Origin: Palsa-883 sp963847615
GTDB lineage: Bacteria > Pseudomonadota > Alphaproteobacteria > Acetobacterales > Acetobacteraceae
Length of the DNA: 64,000 nt
Reading direction: 5' to 3'
Assembly: GCA_963847615.1 (NCBI GenBank)
Contig: CAWKAN010000022.1
Span: 1 to 64,000 of the forward strand
The stretch's first letter is position 1; each line of letters begins with the position of its first letter. Below the pieces are notes generated by a model, which ran no database searches, was not told where the DNA came from, and saw only the letters and a list, made by a program, of their open reading frames with translations. Shown here piece after piece: positions 17,113 through 26,455 of this stretch. The position numbers and the translations under genes were made by a program.

Positions 17113-18025
17113 ATGGACGCAGCCTTGGTGTCGACCCAAACGGAACTCTCGGCGGCGCTGCGACGCGGCGCCGAGACGGTCGAGGCTGCGCTCGAACTCG
17201 CTGCTGCCCGAGGAAGACGGCCCGCACGCGCGGCTGATCGCCGCGATGCGCTACGCCACGCTGGGCGGGGGCAAGCGGATGCGCGCCTTCCTGGTGATGG
17301 AGGGCGCGGCGCTGTTCGCGGTCGCCGAGGCCTGCGCGGCGCGCGTGGCCGCCTCGATCGAGATGCTGCACGCCTATTCGCTGGTGCACGACGACCTGCC
17401 GGCGATGGACGACGACGATCTGCGCCGCGGCAAGCCGTCGGCCCACAAGGCGTTCGACGAGGCGACCGCGATCCTGGCGGGCGACGCGCTGCAGGCCCGC
17501 GCCTTCGAGGTGCTGGCCGAGCCGGACACCCACTCCGACCCGCAGGCGCGCTGCGAGCTGGTGGTGGCGCTGGGCGCGGCGGCCGGTGCGCGCGGCATGG
17601 CCGGCGGGCAGATGATCGACATGCTGGCCGAGGGCCAGACGTTGGACGCGCCGGCGGTGACCCGGCTGCAGGCGCTGAAGACCGGGCGGCTGATCCAGTT
17701 CAGCGCCGAGGCCGGGGCGATCCTCGGCCGCGCGCCGCTGGCGCAGCGCCATTTGCTGGCGGCCTATGGGCGCGACGTCGGCGCGGCGTTCCAGATCGCC
17801 GACGACCTGCTGGACGCCGACGGCAGCGCCGAGGAGATGGGCAAGCGCACCGGCAAGGACCAGGCGGCCGGCAAGGCGACCATGGTCGCGGTGCTCGGCA
17901 TCGAGCGGGCGCGCCAGCAGGCCGACATGCTGGCGCGTCAGGCGGCCCGGCATCTCGATGGCTTCGGCGACCGCGCGGCGCTGCTGCGGGCGCTGGCGAT
18001 GTTCGTTGTCGCGCGACGGACCTGA
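17113..18025 (+). pseudogene. ispA: Farnesyl diphosphate synthase (IspA) with a +1 frameshift
   Basis: From ATG 17113 the frame reads MDAALVSTQTELSAALRRGA and EAALE. The family sequence then continues only in the next frame, as SLLPEEDGPHARLIAAMRYA. An extra A at 17195-17196 (GAACTCG instead of GACTCG) explains this. After it the enzyme is complete: GGGKRMRAFL, the first Asp-rich motif DDLPAMDDDDLRRGKP, GGQMIDMLAEG, and the second motif FQIADDLLDADGS. IspA condenses IPP and DMAPP to farnesyl diphosphate. If the insertion is real, translation stops early or must restart at ATG 17246; if it is a sequence error, the gene is intact. It sits between xseB and dxs, where a working enzyme is expected. 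Confidence 0.85.
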
Positions 18026-18192
18026 GGGGCCCAGTGGCGCGGATGGGCCGAGTGGAACCGAGGGACGCGGTGGCACAACGGGACGCGACGGCGTGCAGCG
18101 GCGCGACGGAAGCGAAGGCGCGACAGACGTGAAGGCACGACAGAAGTGAACGAACGACAGGCTGGGCGGCGCGACGGAAGTGAAGGCGGAGC
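18026..18192. repeat. Degenerate short repeats between ispA and dxs
   Basis: The 167-bp spacer is built of loosely repeated words such as GCGACGGAAG and GACAGAAGTGAA at spacings near 13-18 bp. No gene or terminator is seen. It resembles decayed versions of the tandem repeats found at other loci here. Confidence 0.45.
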
Positions 18193-20169
18193 ATGGTTGA
18201 CATGAATGCTGTGAACACGCCGCTGCTGGACCGGGTGCACGTTCCGGCCGATCTGCGCAATTTCTCGCCCGAGCAATTGCGCCAGCTCGCCGACGAGCTG
18301 CGGGCCGAAACGATCGACGCGGTGTCGGTCACCGGCGGGCATCTCGGCTCCGGCCTCGGCGTGGTCGAGCTGACGGTGGCGATCCACGCCGTCTTCGACA
18401 CCCCGCGCGACCGGTTGATCTGGGACGTCGGGCACCAGGCCTATCCGCACAAGATCCTGACCGGCCGGCGCGACCGCATCCGCACGCTGCGCCAGGGCGG
18501 CGGCCTGTCCGGCTTCACCCGGCGGTCGGAGAGCGAATACGACCCGTTCGGCGCGGCGCATTCCTCCACCTCGATCTCCGCCGGGCTCGGCATGGCGGTG
18601 GCGCGCGACCTGAAGAACTTGCGCGTCAAGGAGGCGGGGCACGGCGAGATCGACGACCGCAACGTGATCTGCGTGATCGGCGACGGCGCGATGAGCGCCG
18701 GCATGGCCTACGAGGCGATGAACAACGCCGGCGCGCGGCACTCGCGGCTGATCGTGATCCTGAACGACAACGACATGTCGATCGCGCCGCCGGTGGGCGC
18801 GATGAGCGCCTATCTGTCGCGGCTGATGTCCTCGCGCAGCTTCCTGAACCTGCGCGACCTCGCGGCGCGCATGGCCAAGCGGTTCCCGCGCGGCATCGAG
18901 CGCACCGCGCGGCGGGCCGAGGAATTTGCCCGCGGCATGCTGACCGGCGGCACGCTGTTCGAGGAGCTGGGCTTTTACTATGTCGGCCCGATCGACGGGC
19001 ACAATCTGGACCACCTGCTGCCGGTGCTGCGCAACGTGCGCGAGGCCGACGAGACAGGGGCCGATCCTGGTGCACGTGATCACCCAGAAGGGCAAGGGCT
19101 ACGCGCCAGGGCGCAGGCTCGGCCGACAAGCTGCACAGCGTCTGCAAGTTCAACGTCGTCACCGTTCGAGCAGGCCAAGGCGCCGCCCGGCCCGCCGAGC
19201 TACACCAATGTGTTTGCCAACGCGCTGATCGCGGAAGCCGAGCGCGACAAGGACATCGTCGCCATCACCGCGGCGATGCCGTCCGGCACCGGGCTCGACA
19301 AGTTCGCCGCACGCTTCCCCGATCGTTGCTTCGATGTCGGCATCGCCGAGCAGCACGCGGTGACCTTCGCCGCCGGCCTGGCGACCGAGGGGATGAAGCC
19401 GTTCTGCGCGATCTATTCCACCTTCCTGCAGCGCGCCTACGACCAGGTGGTGCACGACGTGGCGATCCAGCGCCTGCCGGTGCGGTTCGCCATGGACCGC
19501 GCCGGGCTGGTCGGCAACGACGGCGCCACGCATGCCGGCAGCTTCGACATCACCTATCTCGGCTGCCTGCCGGGCATGGTGCATCATGGCGCCCGGCCGA
19601 CGAGGGCGAGCTGGTGCACGCGGTGGCCACCGCCGCCGCGATCAACGATCGGCCCTGCGGCGTTGCGCTATCCGCGCGGCGAGGGCGTCGGCGTCGCCCT
19701 GCCGAGCAAGGGCGAGGTGTGGGCGCTCGGCCAGGGCCGCGTGGTGCGCGAGGGCAGCAGCGTCGCGATCCTGTCGTTCGGCACCCGCCTGGCCGACGCG
19801 ATGCGCGCCGCCGACGAACTCGCCGCGCGCGGGCTGCCGACCACGGTCGCCGACGCGCGGTTCGCCAAGCCGCTGGATACCGCGCTGATCGAGCAGTTGG
19901 CCCGCCACCACGCGGTGCTGATCACCATCGAGGAAGGCGCCGTCGGCGGCTTCGGCAGCGCCGTGCTGCACCATCTGGCCTGGAAGGGGTTGCTGGACGG
20001 CGGGCTGAAGGTGCGCCCGATGGCGCTGCCGGACCGCTTCATCGACCATGACTCGCAGGCCAGGCAGCTTGCCGAGGCCGGGTTGACCGCCAAGGACATC
20101 GTCGCCACCGCGCTCGGCGCCATCGGCATCGATGCGGGCACGCTGCCGCAGATGGTCACCGCGAGCTGA
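18193..20169 (+). CDS. dxs: 1-deoxy-D-xylulose-5-phosphate synthase, with two internally frame-garbled segments
   Basis: 658 codons. DXS joins pyruvate and glyceraldehyde 3-phosphate with thiamine diphosphate, the first step of the MEP isoprenoid pathway. The frame is open throughout: HLGSGLGVVELTVAIHAVFD, the ThDP motif GDGAMSAGMAYEAMNN, DRAGLVGNDGATHAGSFD and the C-terminal domain are standard. Two segments do not match: codons about 289-325 and 463-489. In each, family-like sequence appears in other frames, GPILVHVITQKGKGYAP in the first and DEGELVHAVATAAAINDRP in the second. Each contains three net +1 changes, so the frame returns. The first segment lies in a conserved linker, the second near the substrate site. 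Either the protein carries scrambled stretches or the assembly has errors. Confidence 0.88.
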   Translation: MVDMNAVNTPLLDRVHVPADLRNFSPEQLRQLADELRAETIDAVSVTGGHLGSGLGVVELTVAIHAVFDTPRDRLIWDVGHQAYPHKILTGRRDRIRTLRQGGGLSGFTRRSESEYDPFGAAHSSTSISAGLGMAVARDLKNLRVKEAGHGEIDDRNVICVIGDGAMSAGMAYEAMNNAGARHSRLIVILNDNDMSIAPPVGAMSAYLSRLMSSRSFLNLRDLAARMAKRFPRGIERTARRAEEFARGMLTGGTLFEELGFYYVGPIDGHNLDHLLPVLRNVREADETGADPGARDHPEGQGLRARAQARPTSCTASASSTSSPFEQAKAPPGPPSYTNVFANALIAEAERDKDIVAITAAMPSGTGLDKFAARFPDRCFDVGIAEQHAVTFAAGLATEGMKPFCAIYSTFLQRAYDQVVHDVAIQRLPVRFAMDRAGLVGNDGATHAGSFDITYLGCLPGMVHHGARPTRASWCTRWPPPPRSTIGPAALRYPRGEGVGVALPSKGEVWALGQGRVVREGSSVAILSFGTRLADAMRAADELAARGLPTTVADARFAKPLDTALIEQLARHHAVLITIEEGAVGGFGSAVLHHLAWKGLLDGGLKVRPMALPDRFIDHDSQARQLAEAGLTAKDIVATALGAIGIDAGTLPQMVTAS

Positions 20170-20176
20170 GAGTGGA

Positions 20177-20460
20177 GGCCGGGGCTTCGCCGACCCACCA
20201 GGCGCGCCCCCACCAAGGGGAACCCGCTAGGGCAGCCCTTGGAACCCTTCACTGGGAGTGGCTGAGGGGGAGGGGGCGTGTGGGCGAGGCGAAGGGGCGC
20301 CGTCCGGCGTGCCGGACGGCGCCCCTTCGCCTCGCCCACACGCCCCCTCCCCCTCAGCCACTCCCAGTCATGGAGTCCAGAGGCCGCTGCCTCTGGTGGG
20401 GGTCCAGGGGGCAAAGCCCCCTGGCGGGGTCCAGGGGCGGAGCCCCGGCTTTGCTTGCTT
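20177..20460. mobile_element. Nested-palindrome intergenic element, copy A
   Basis: Its centre is a perfect hairpin: arm 20251-20308 (58 bp) pairs without mismatch with 20311-20368 around a 2-base loop. Flanking it are the family modules GGAACCCTTC on the left and ATGGAGTCCAGAGGCCGCTG on the right, then GGGGGCAAAGCCCCC and CCAGGGGCGGAGCCCC. The outer ends are shorter and less perfect inverted repeats than in copies B and C. It starts seven bases after the dxs stop, where it could also end transcription. Confidence 0.9.
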
Positions 20461-20548
20461 CACGCCGTGGGTCTTGTCGGTTTGGCCTGATCGCGACCAT
20501 GCTGGCGTTCGCGGTTGCGCGTACACTCTAAAACTGATGGGGGTTGTC

Positions 20549-20872
20549 ATGGCGTTCTATGAACTTCGTCAATACAAGGTCCGGCCGGGCATGCTGGATG
20601 GCTGGGTCAAGATCATGGAGGAGGAGATCATCCCCTTCCAGGTGTCCAAGGGCATGGTCATCTGCGGCAGTTTCCGTGGCGAAACCGACGAGTCGATTTA
20701 TGTCTGGATACGTCGTTTCGACAGCGAGGCGCAGCGCGAGGCACTGTACAAGGCGGTATACGAAACCGACTACTGGAAGACACAGATCGCGCCGCGCGTG
20801 CCGGATTATCTGGACCGGCCGGGCAATGTGATCACCCGGATCGTTCCGACGTCGAAGTCGACGGTGCAGTAG
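20549..20872 (+). CDS. NIPSNAP-family protein
   Basis: 107 residues of ferredoxin-like fold typical of NIPSNAP proteins: YELRQYKVRPGMLDGWVKIM at the N-terminus, then GSFRGETDESIYVWIRRF and YLDRPGNVITRIVPT. Function in bacteria is mostly unknown; members often sit beside degradation genes. ATG 20549 is used; ATG 20537 would add four residues. The next gene in the same direction encodes an enoyl-CoA hydratase-like enzyme 76 bp downstream, hinting at a shared catabolic role. Confidence 0.85.
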   Translation: MAFYELRQYKVRPGMLDGWVKIMEEEIIPFQVSKGMVICGSFRGETDESIYVWIRRFDSEAQREALYKAVYETDYWKTQIAPRVPDYLDRPGNVITRIVPTSKSTVQ

Positions 20873-20948
20873 CTTGTACGGGCGGGCCGGGGTTTGCGTG
20901 GTGCGCGCCTGGCCCGCCTGACCGGGTGGTTCAGCGGAGGGCGGGCAG

Positions 20949-21866
20949 GTGGCGATCGATTATGCGAAGCGTGACGGGGTTGCCTATATCACGCTGAACA
21001 ACCCGGACAAGGCCAACATCCTGGACAAGCAGACGTCCGACGAGATCTCGGCGGCGTGGATCGATCTGTGGGAAGACCGGCATATCCGTTGCGCTATCGT
21101 GACGGGCGCCGGGACGCGGCATTTTTGCGGCGGGCACAACCTGGCGCCGCGCGAGAACATCACCGAGGCGGAGCGGGACTATCTGCGCACCCAGCGCATC
21201 TTCTGGCCACCGGCCGGCACGGTGCATGGCCAGAAGACCGGGGTGGACGGGCGGATGGGCGATCACTATCCGCGAGTGTGGAAGCCGGTGATCGCGGCGG
21301 TGAACGGCTGGGCGGCGGGCGCGGGGCTGTACATGCTGCTGGCCTCGACCGACATTCGCATTGCCAGCGCGGAGCATGCGCGGTTCAAGTTCGCGCTGAC
21401 CACGCAGGGCTGGCTGGGGCATGGGCCGGGGGCCAGTCTGCTGGTCAAGCAGTTGCGCTACATCGATGCGATGAAGATTTTGCTGACCGATGAGCCGTTC
21501 GATGCGGCAGAGGCGTTGCGCATCGGGCTGGTCAACGAGGTTGTGCCGCATGCGCAATTGCTGGCGCGGGCGGAGGTGCTGGCGCGCCATATCGTGGGCA
21601 TGCCGCCGGTGGCGGTGCGCATGATGAAGGAGTTCGTCGTCAGGTTTGGCGATTTGCCGACCGACCAGGCCTGGCACGTGCAGAACCTGATCAATTCGTT
21701 GCTGATCCAGGTGACGACGGATGGCGAGGAGGGGCGGCAGGCGTTCAACGAGAAGCGCAAGCCGAACTTCACGGGCGCGCTGCGCCGGCGCGGCGAGGCG
21801 TGGGAGGAGCCGTCGGAGGAAGCTGCCAAGCGCCTGGACGAGGCGTATCGCAGCGGGGAGTTCTAG
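20949..21866 (+). CDS. Enoyl-CoA hydratase/isomerase (crotonase) family protein
   Basis: 305 residues, longer than the usual 260. The crotonase fold is seen from YAKRDGVAYITLNNPDKANI to the oxyanion-hole region: VTGAGTRHFCGGHNLAPREN near residues 55-75, and VNGWAAGAGLYMLLASTDIR near 115-135 with the second oxyanion Gly. The acidic catalytic residues of classical hydratases are not obvious, so the reaction (hydratase, isomerase, hydrolase or ring opening) is open. GTG 20949 is preceded by a GGAGGGCGGGC ribosome site. It sits with NIPSNAP and, beyond the intron, a CoA-transferase. Confidence 0.88.
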   Translation: MAIDYAKRDGVAYITLNNPDKANILDKQTSDEISAAWIDLWEDRHIRCAIVTGAGTRHFCGGHNLAPRENITEAERDYLRTQRIFWPPAGTVHGQKTGVDGRMGDHYPRVWKPVIAAVNGWAAGAGLYMLLASTDIRIASAEHARFKFALTTQGWLGHGPGASLLVKQLRYIDAMKILLTDEPFDAAEALRIGLVNEVVPHAQLLARAEVLARHIVGMPPVAVRMMKEFVVRFGDLPTDQAWHVQNLINSLLIQVTTDGEEGRQAFNEKRKPNFTGALRRRGEAWEEPSEEAAKRLDEAYRSGEF

Positions 21867-21920
21867 GCTGGATTGCTCATGCCAGCCGTCGCCAGGGTTG
21901 ACTTACCGGCGCCCCCTCCG

Positions 21921-23793
21921 ATAGGGGTCGGGAAGGCGCTACCTCCCCGCCCTCCGAACCGTGCGTGCGGTTCTCCCGCACACGGCTCTCCAGTTGCTGG
22001 TTTCCTCATCGGGAGTGTCTCGCCTGTGCGTGAGCAGTCTGTAGGGTGAACAGCCCGCGCCGAGCGAAGAAGGCATTTGGCCAGCGTTGGTGATCGGCTT
22101 GGCATTTCCCGAAGCCGGGCCGCTTCTCCTGCTTGCGCAGGATGGCGCGCAACCGTCTGCGGACGAGGCCGTCGATGGCGCGGAAGACACCCGGCGTGGC
22201 GTGTTGGAAGTAGCCGAACCAGCCACGCAGCACCGGGTTGAGGTCGTCGATGATCCGCCCCAGGCTGACGCCCCGGGAACGGCCCGTCCGGCTCCTCACC
22301 TTGTCCTTGAGCGCCATCAGGCTCTTCTTGCGCACAAGACGCTGGCCCGCCTCGAACCGGTAGCCGAGGAAGTCGAACCCCTGCCCCGGCAGTTGGCTGT
22401 CAGCAATCCGCGTCTTGTCCGGATGGAGGATCAGCCCGTTCTGCGCCACCCACGCCGCAACGTCGCGCAGGGCAGCCTGGGCCTCGGCTTGCGTCCGGCA
22501 CAGGATCACGAAGTCGTCGGCATACCGCACCATCCGTCGCCCGCTCTGCTCCATCAGCAGATCGAGCGGGTGCAGATAGAGGTTGGCCAACAGCGGCGAG
22601 ATCACCGCCCCCTGGGGCGTGCCGGCGGTCGGCCGCCAGCGCTCCATGTCCTTCATGATGTCCTGGCGGAGAAAGCCCTCGATCAACGCCAGCACGCGGC
22701 CGTCGCTGATCGAACCCGCCACCGCGGCCATCAGCCGGTCGTGCGGGATGCTGTCGAAGTAGCCCTTCAGGTCGGCGTCCACCACGTGGGTGTAGCCGTC
22801 CTTCAGCAGCCGATCGACTTCCCGCAGCGCATCCTTGCAGCCGCGTCCCGGCCGGAAGCCGTAGCTGCCCGGCCGGAACTGCACTTCAAAGATTGGCTCG
22901 ATGACCATCTTCAGAGCCGCTTGCACGATCCGGTCCTTCACCACCGGGATCCCTAGTGGACGGGTCTTGCCGTCTCCTTTGGGGATCTCCACCCGTTTCA
23001 CCGGGTGCGGCCGGTAGCTGCCGTCCGCCAAACTGCTCCGGAGTTCCTGCAGATACCGTTCCGCCTGCAGCGCGAACCGCTCCGTATCCTGGCCATCCAC
23101 ACCCGCTGCCCCCTTGTTCCGCGCAACCCTCTGCCACGCCGCGTCCAGGGTCGAAGGCCGGATGACCTTGTCCACCAAACTGAACCATTTGCCTCCTCGG
23201 ACGCCGTTCTCCAGCGCCGACACCATGCGGTCCGTCCACACCGAGGCTTCTGCCCACCACAGTTTGCGGCGCTCGCCGCCGGTGGCGTCTGTCTCTTGCT
23301 TAGCCCTCTCGGACACTGCCGAAACTTCCCCTTGCCCCATGCCAGACCTCGCGCATCCAGCTTCCTACCTCCCTTCCCTCGGGCCGGTTTTGCTGCCCGG
23401 CCGTTTCGCCGTTCATCACGGCTGCGGTACTATGAAGGCTCTGAACTCCTGGAAGGCTCACCCGGGCCCCCAGGTCTCCTCGCTTACGCCGCCTTGCCGT
23501 CCCGACATTCCATCCCCAACCACGTGAGCCGTCCGCTGGTCGCTTTCGCCGTCGTCGCAGCGCCAGAGGTTGCTTCCAGGCTTCGCCATACATGAGCAGG
23601 CTCGCCACAGACTCCCGCCGAAACGGGTTCGTCACCCTACGGACTGTCGGTTCGTCTCCGGTTGCTCCCCACCCCGCCTTGCTTGCGCTTGGCCGACGCA
23701 GTTACCTTCGACTACGGAGTTACGACACCCTCCCGCACGGACTTCCACCGTGCTGACCTGGCGGTTTCACGAGCGCACTCATGCCGGGCGAAG
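21921..23793 (-). mobile_element. Group II intron with maturase gene
   Basis: On the minus strand the RNA starts at about 23790, where the family 5' end GTGCGCCCGGCATGAG should be; here it reads TTCGCCCGGCATGAG, so the first bases are altered. Downstream lie conserved domain I elements such as GGTGGAAGTCCGTGCGGGAG, then the maturase gene. Domain V is at 21989-21954 (GAGCCGTGTGCGGGAGAACC, then the pairing strand). Domain VI ends near CGACCCCTATC at 21921. The 5' end overlaps a dispersed hairpin repeat. The intron lies between a crotonase and a CoA-transferase gene and interrupts neither. Confidence 0.85.
22006..23340 (-). CDS. ltrA: Group II intron reverse transcriptase/maturase
   Basis: 444 residues. 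The protein helps the intron RNA fold and splice and copies it into DNA at new sites. Reverse-transcriptase blocks are complete: GAAGVDGQDTERF, RPLGIPVVKDRIVQAALKMV, GSYGFRPGRGCKDAL, DADLKGYFDSIPHDRLM, GTPQGAVISPLLANLYLH and the catalytic YADDFVILC. The maturase X domain follows (LNPVLRGWFGYFQHAT). There is no HNH endonuclease domain after it; the end is short and basic. All catalytic residues are intact, so the enzyme could be active even if the intron 5' end is damaged. Confidence 0.96.
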   Translation of the reverse strand: MGQGEVSAVSERAKQETDATGGERRKLWWAEASVWTDRMVSALENGVRGGKWFSLVDKVIRPSTLDAAWQRVARNKGAAGVDGQDTERFALQAERYLQELRSSLADGSYRPHPVKRVEIPKGDGKTRPLGIPVVKDRIVQAALKMVIEPIFEVQFRPGSYGFRPGRGCKDALREVDRLLKDGYTHVVDADLKGYFDSIPHDRLMAAVAGSISDGRVLALIEGFLRQDIMKDMERWRPTAGTPQGAVISPLLANLYLHPLDLLMEQSGRRMVRYADDFVILCRTQAEAQAALRDVAAWVAQNGLILHPDKTRIADSQLPGQGFDFLGYRFEAGQRLVRKKSLMALKDKVRSRTGRSRGVSLGRIIDDLNPVLRGWFGYFQHATPGVFRAIDGLVRRRLRAILRKQEKRPGFGKCQADHQRWPNAFFARRGLFTLQTAHAQARHSR

Positions 23794-23862
23794 GCCGAGC
23801 ATCCACGACTTTGCTGACCGCATGAAGGCAAGTCATGGATGCCGGCAGGCGCCGACATGACG
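23780..23862. repeat. Palindromic ATGCCGGGCG...CGACATGACG repeat
   Basis: Same family as 26897-26981: ATGCCGGGCGAAGG, CATCCACGACTTTGCT, CATGAAGGCAAG, GGATGCCGGCAGGCGCCGAC. Its left end coincides with the 5' end of the group II intron; the shared CGCCCGGCATGA makes the border ambiguous by about 12 bases. Confidence 0.7.
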
Positions 23863-24039
23863 ATGGCCGCACATGAACCAGCGTCCCGATCCCGCAGTTC
23901 GTTGTCGCGACCGTGCGGCGGAATCGGGACACTGGGCCTGAACCGGGCAGCCTCGCTCCGCCATGGCCTGCGCGGGCCATGACGGAAGCGCCGTCGGAGA
24001 GTCCATGTCAACGGCGGCGGGTATCAGCGCGGCCTTGCG

Positions 24040-26232
24040 CTACCCGAGCGCGCCGGATTCGCGCAGCGCCGTGATCCGCGCGGGCGATAGGTCGAGCAGG
24101 TCTGCCAGAATCGTTTCGGTGTCCGCGCCGAGCCCCGGCGCGGCACCGCTGGTCCGGCCGAAGCTGGCGCGCCATGGCAGGCCGGGTAGAGCCCCGGCGC
24201 CGTCGGTGTCCCAGAACCCGCGGGCGCGCAGATGCGGGCTTTCGACCAGATCGCGCGCGACGGCGAGCGCCGCGGCCGGAATACCCGCGCGCATCAGTTC
24301 ATCGGCGGCTGCCGGCGCCTGGCGTGGGCGTGCCCAGACGGACATCGCGTCCTCGATCGCCCCGCATCGTTCCCACCGCGCGGCAACGCCGATCCCGGCC
24401 ATCGCCGACAGAGCCGGAACGACTGTGCACAGGCGTGCCCAATCGGCGTCGTCACGGACCACGATGCCGATCCACGCATCCTCGCCGGCGCAGCGATAGA
24501 CGCCGTGCGGCACGCAGTGCGCGGAGCGGTTGCCGCGCGGCTGCGGCGGAGCGCCGAACTGTGCCGCCAGCAACGGTTCGGCCATCGTCCACAGCATTGC
24601 CTCCAGCATCGAGAAATCGACGCGGACCGCGGCGCCGGTGCGTCGGCGGTGCCAGATCCCCGCCGCAACGATGCAGCCCAGCATGAGGCCGCACATCGGA
24701 TCGAGCCAGGCCAGGCCAACGCGCGGCGGCACGTCCGGATGGCGGTTCAGCCCGGCAAACCCAGCATAGCATTGTAGCAGCGTGCCATAGGCGACGGCGT
24801 GCGATTCCGGGCCGGTCCGCCCAAGCCCGGACGCCGAGACGTAGAGCAGGTCCGGGTTGATCGCTTGCAACGCCGCGGCGCCGAGGCCAAGCCGATCCAT
24901 CACGCCGGTGGCGAAATTCTCCACCAGGACGTCGCACCGCGCGGCCAGTGCGCGGGCGACGGCGACCGCCTCGGGCCGTTTCAGGTCGAGCACGATGCCG
25001 CGCTTTGCCTGGCCGAGCACGAAGTGCAGTTCCGACGCGCGGCCGGGATCGCCGCGGCCCGGGGCCTCGACCTTGATCACCTCGGCACCCATCGCGGCGA
25101 GGTAGCGCGTGGTGGTTGGCCCGGCGATCACCCAACTGAAATCGAGCACGCGGATGCCGGCCAACGGCATCGGTCCGGGCGCGGCGCGCGTGCCCCCCGC
25201 CGGCGCGCCGACAGCCGTCGCGCGCACGGCGGGCACGATGCGCAGGCCGAAGGGCGGCCCGGGCGCGCGAACCCTGCGACCATCGAGCAACAGCTCGCGG
25301 TAGAAATCCCGATGCGCAAGCTGCGCGGAGTCGAGTTGTTCCGCCGGCTCGCGCAACGGAAAGCTCGGCACATGTGCCGCCTGCGCAAGGTCGGCGATTG
25401 CCTGCTTGTCGTACCGACGGCTCCACGCCGACATCAGCGCGTGCAGCGCGTCCCAGTTGGCGACCCGATCTTGCTTGCTGGCGAAGCGCGGATCGTTGCC
25501 CCACTCCGGCGAACCCATCGCGGCGAGCCAGGCCGCCCATTGCCGGTCCTCGCGCGGCGAGATCGCCGCGTAACCGTCGCGCGCCGGCAGGATGCAGACG
25601 GTCGCGCCATTGCCGTCGGCCACGCGCTTGCGCCCGCGACTTGTCCCCCCGTGCCCGGCGCGGGTGAGCTCGGTCATCGCCAGCGTGGCAAGCGCCTCCT
25701 GGAGGGAAACGTCGATCACCGCGCCGGGTTCGGCCGCCAGCGCCGCGTGCATGCCGGCGCAGGCGGCGGCGATCCCGCCGATGAAGGCCGATTGTTCACC
25801 AACCGGACGGATCGGCGGCTCCGCCAGATCATCCACCTGGCCGGTCAGCAGATGGGCGATGCCGCTGGCGTAGAACAGCGTCAGGTCGGTTGCGGGTTGG
25901 TCCGCCAGGGGTCCGGTCTGGCCGAACGGCGAGATCAACACGATGCGCGCCGTGGCGGTGAGGCGACGAAGCGCTGCGGCGGTAGCGCCGCGGTCGCGCA
26001 GCGCCGCCGGGCTGCCCTGGCAGACGATCACGTCGGCGTTGGCCAGCGCGGCGTGCGACGCGCCGCCGCCGAGGAGGGTCTCGCCGTGGGTCAGATACGC
26101 CGCCAACGGCGTCTCGGCCGCCGGATCGGTGCCGGCGACGCTGGCGCCGAGATCGGCAAACAACCGCCCGCAGACCGCGGCGGCCAGGCCGGGGCCGAGC
26201 CGAACAACCTGGAGTCCGGTCAGTAGCGCCAT
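24040..26232 (-). CDS. Tandem (double-domain) CaiB/BaiF family III CoA-transferase
   Basis: 730 residues, about twice the usual 400, made of two family III CoA-transferase halves. The N-half (1-340) starts LTGLQVVRLGPGLAAAVCGR. The C-half (from about 355) starts GIRVLDFSWVIAGPTTTRYL with AEVIKVEAPGRGDPGR and NFATGVMDRLGLG. These enzymes move CoA between acyl chains. The position of the catalytic Asp is filled in the C-half (LAWLDPMCGLMLG) but appears as Gly in the N-half (AFIGGIAAACAGM), so only one half may be catalytic. Nearby crotonase and NIPSNAP genes fit acyl-CoA metabolism, though they are on the opposite strand. The substrate is unknown. Confidence 0.9.
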   Translation of the reverse strand: MALLTGLQVVRLGPGLAAAVCGRLFADLGASVAGTDPAAETPLAAYLTHGETLLGGGASHAALANADVIVCQGSPAALRDRGATAAALRRLTATARIVLISPFGQTGPLADQPATDLTLFYASGIAHLLTGQVDDLAEPPIRPVGEQSAFIGGIAAACAGMHAALAAEPGAVIDVSLQEALATLAMTELTRAGHGGTSRGRKRVADGNGATVCILPARDGYAAISPREDRQWAAWLAAMGSPEWGNDPRFASKQDRVANWDALHALMSAWSRRYDKQAIADLAQAAHVPSFPLREPAEQLDSAQLAHRDFYRELLLDGRRVRAPGPPFGLRIVPAVRATAVGAPAGGTRAAPGPMPLAGIRVLDFSWVIAGPTTTRYLAAMGAEVIKVEAPGRGDPGRASELHFVLGQAKRGIVLDLKRPEAVAVARALAARCDVLVENFATGVMDRLGLGAAALQAINPDLLYVSASGLGRTGPESHAVAYGTLLQCYAGFAGLNRHPDVPPRVGLAWLDPMCGLMLGCIVAAGIWHRRRTGAAVRVDFSMLEAMLWTMAEPLLAAQFGAPPQPRGNRSAHCVPHGVYRCAGEDAWIGIVVRDDADWARLCTVVPALSAMAGIGVAARWERCGAIEDAMSVWARPRQAPAAADELMRAGIPAAALAVARDLVESPHLRARGFWDTDGAGALPGLPWRASFGRTSGAAPGLGADTETILADLLDLSPARITALRESGALG

Positions 26233-26455
26233 TCACCTGCCCTTGTTCCGCCGCGGAGCCATGGTGCGGTGTACGGCAAGCAGGTCCAATCGGCCAGGCG
26301 GCCGGTGGGATGGGGCCGCCGGCGCTCGTGCCGTTGCACGGAGGGTTTGGCCGGTTGACCGTGGGTTGGGTCCAACGCTGGGGCGCGCTTCGCGCATCTG
26401 GGGCAGCGCGGGCGCGATGACGCTTCGGCAACCAACGGTCCGCAGGGTCGCGAAG

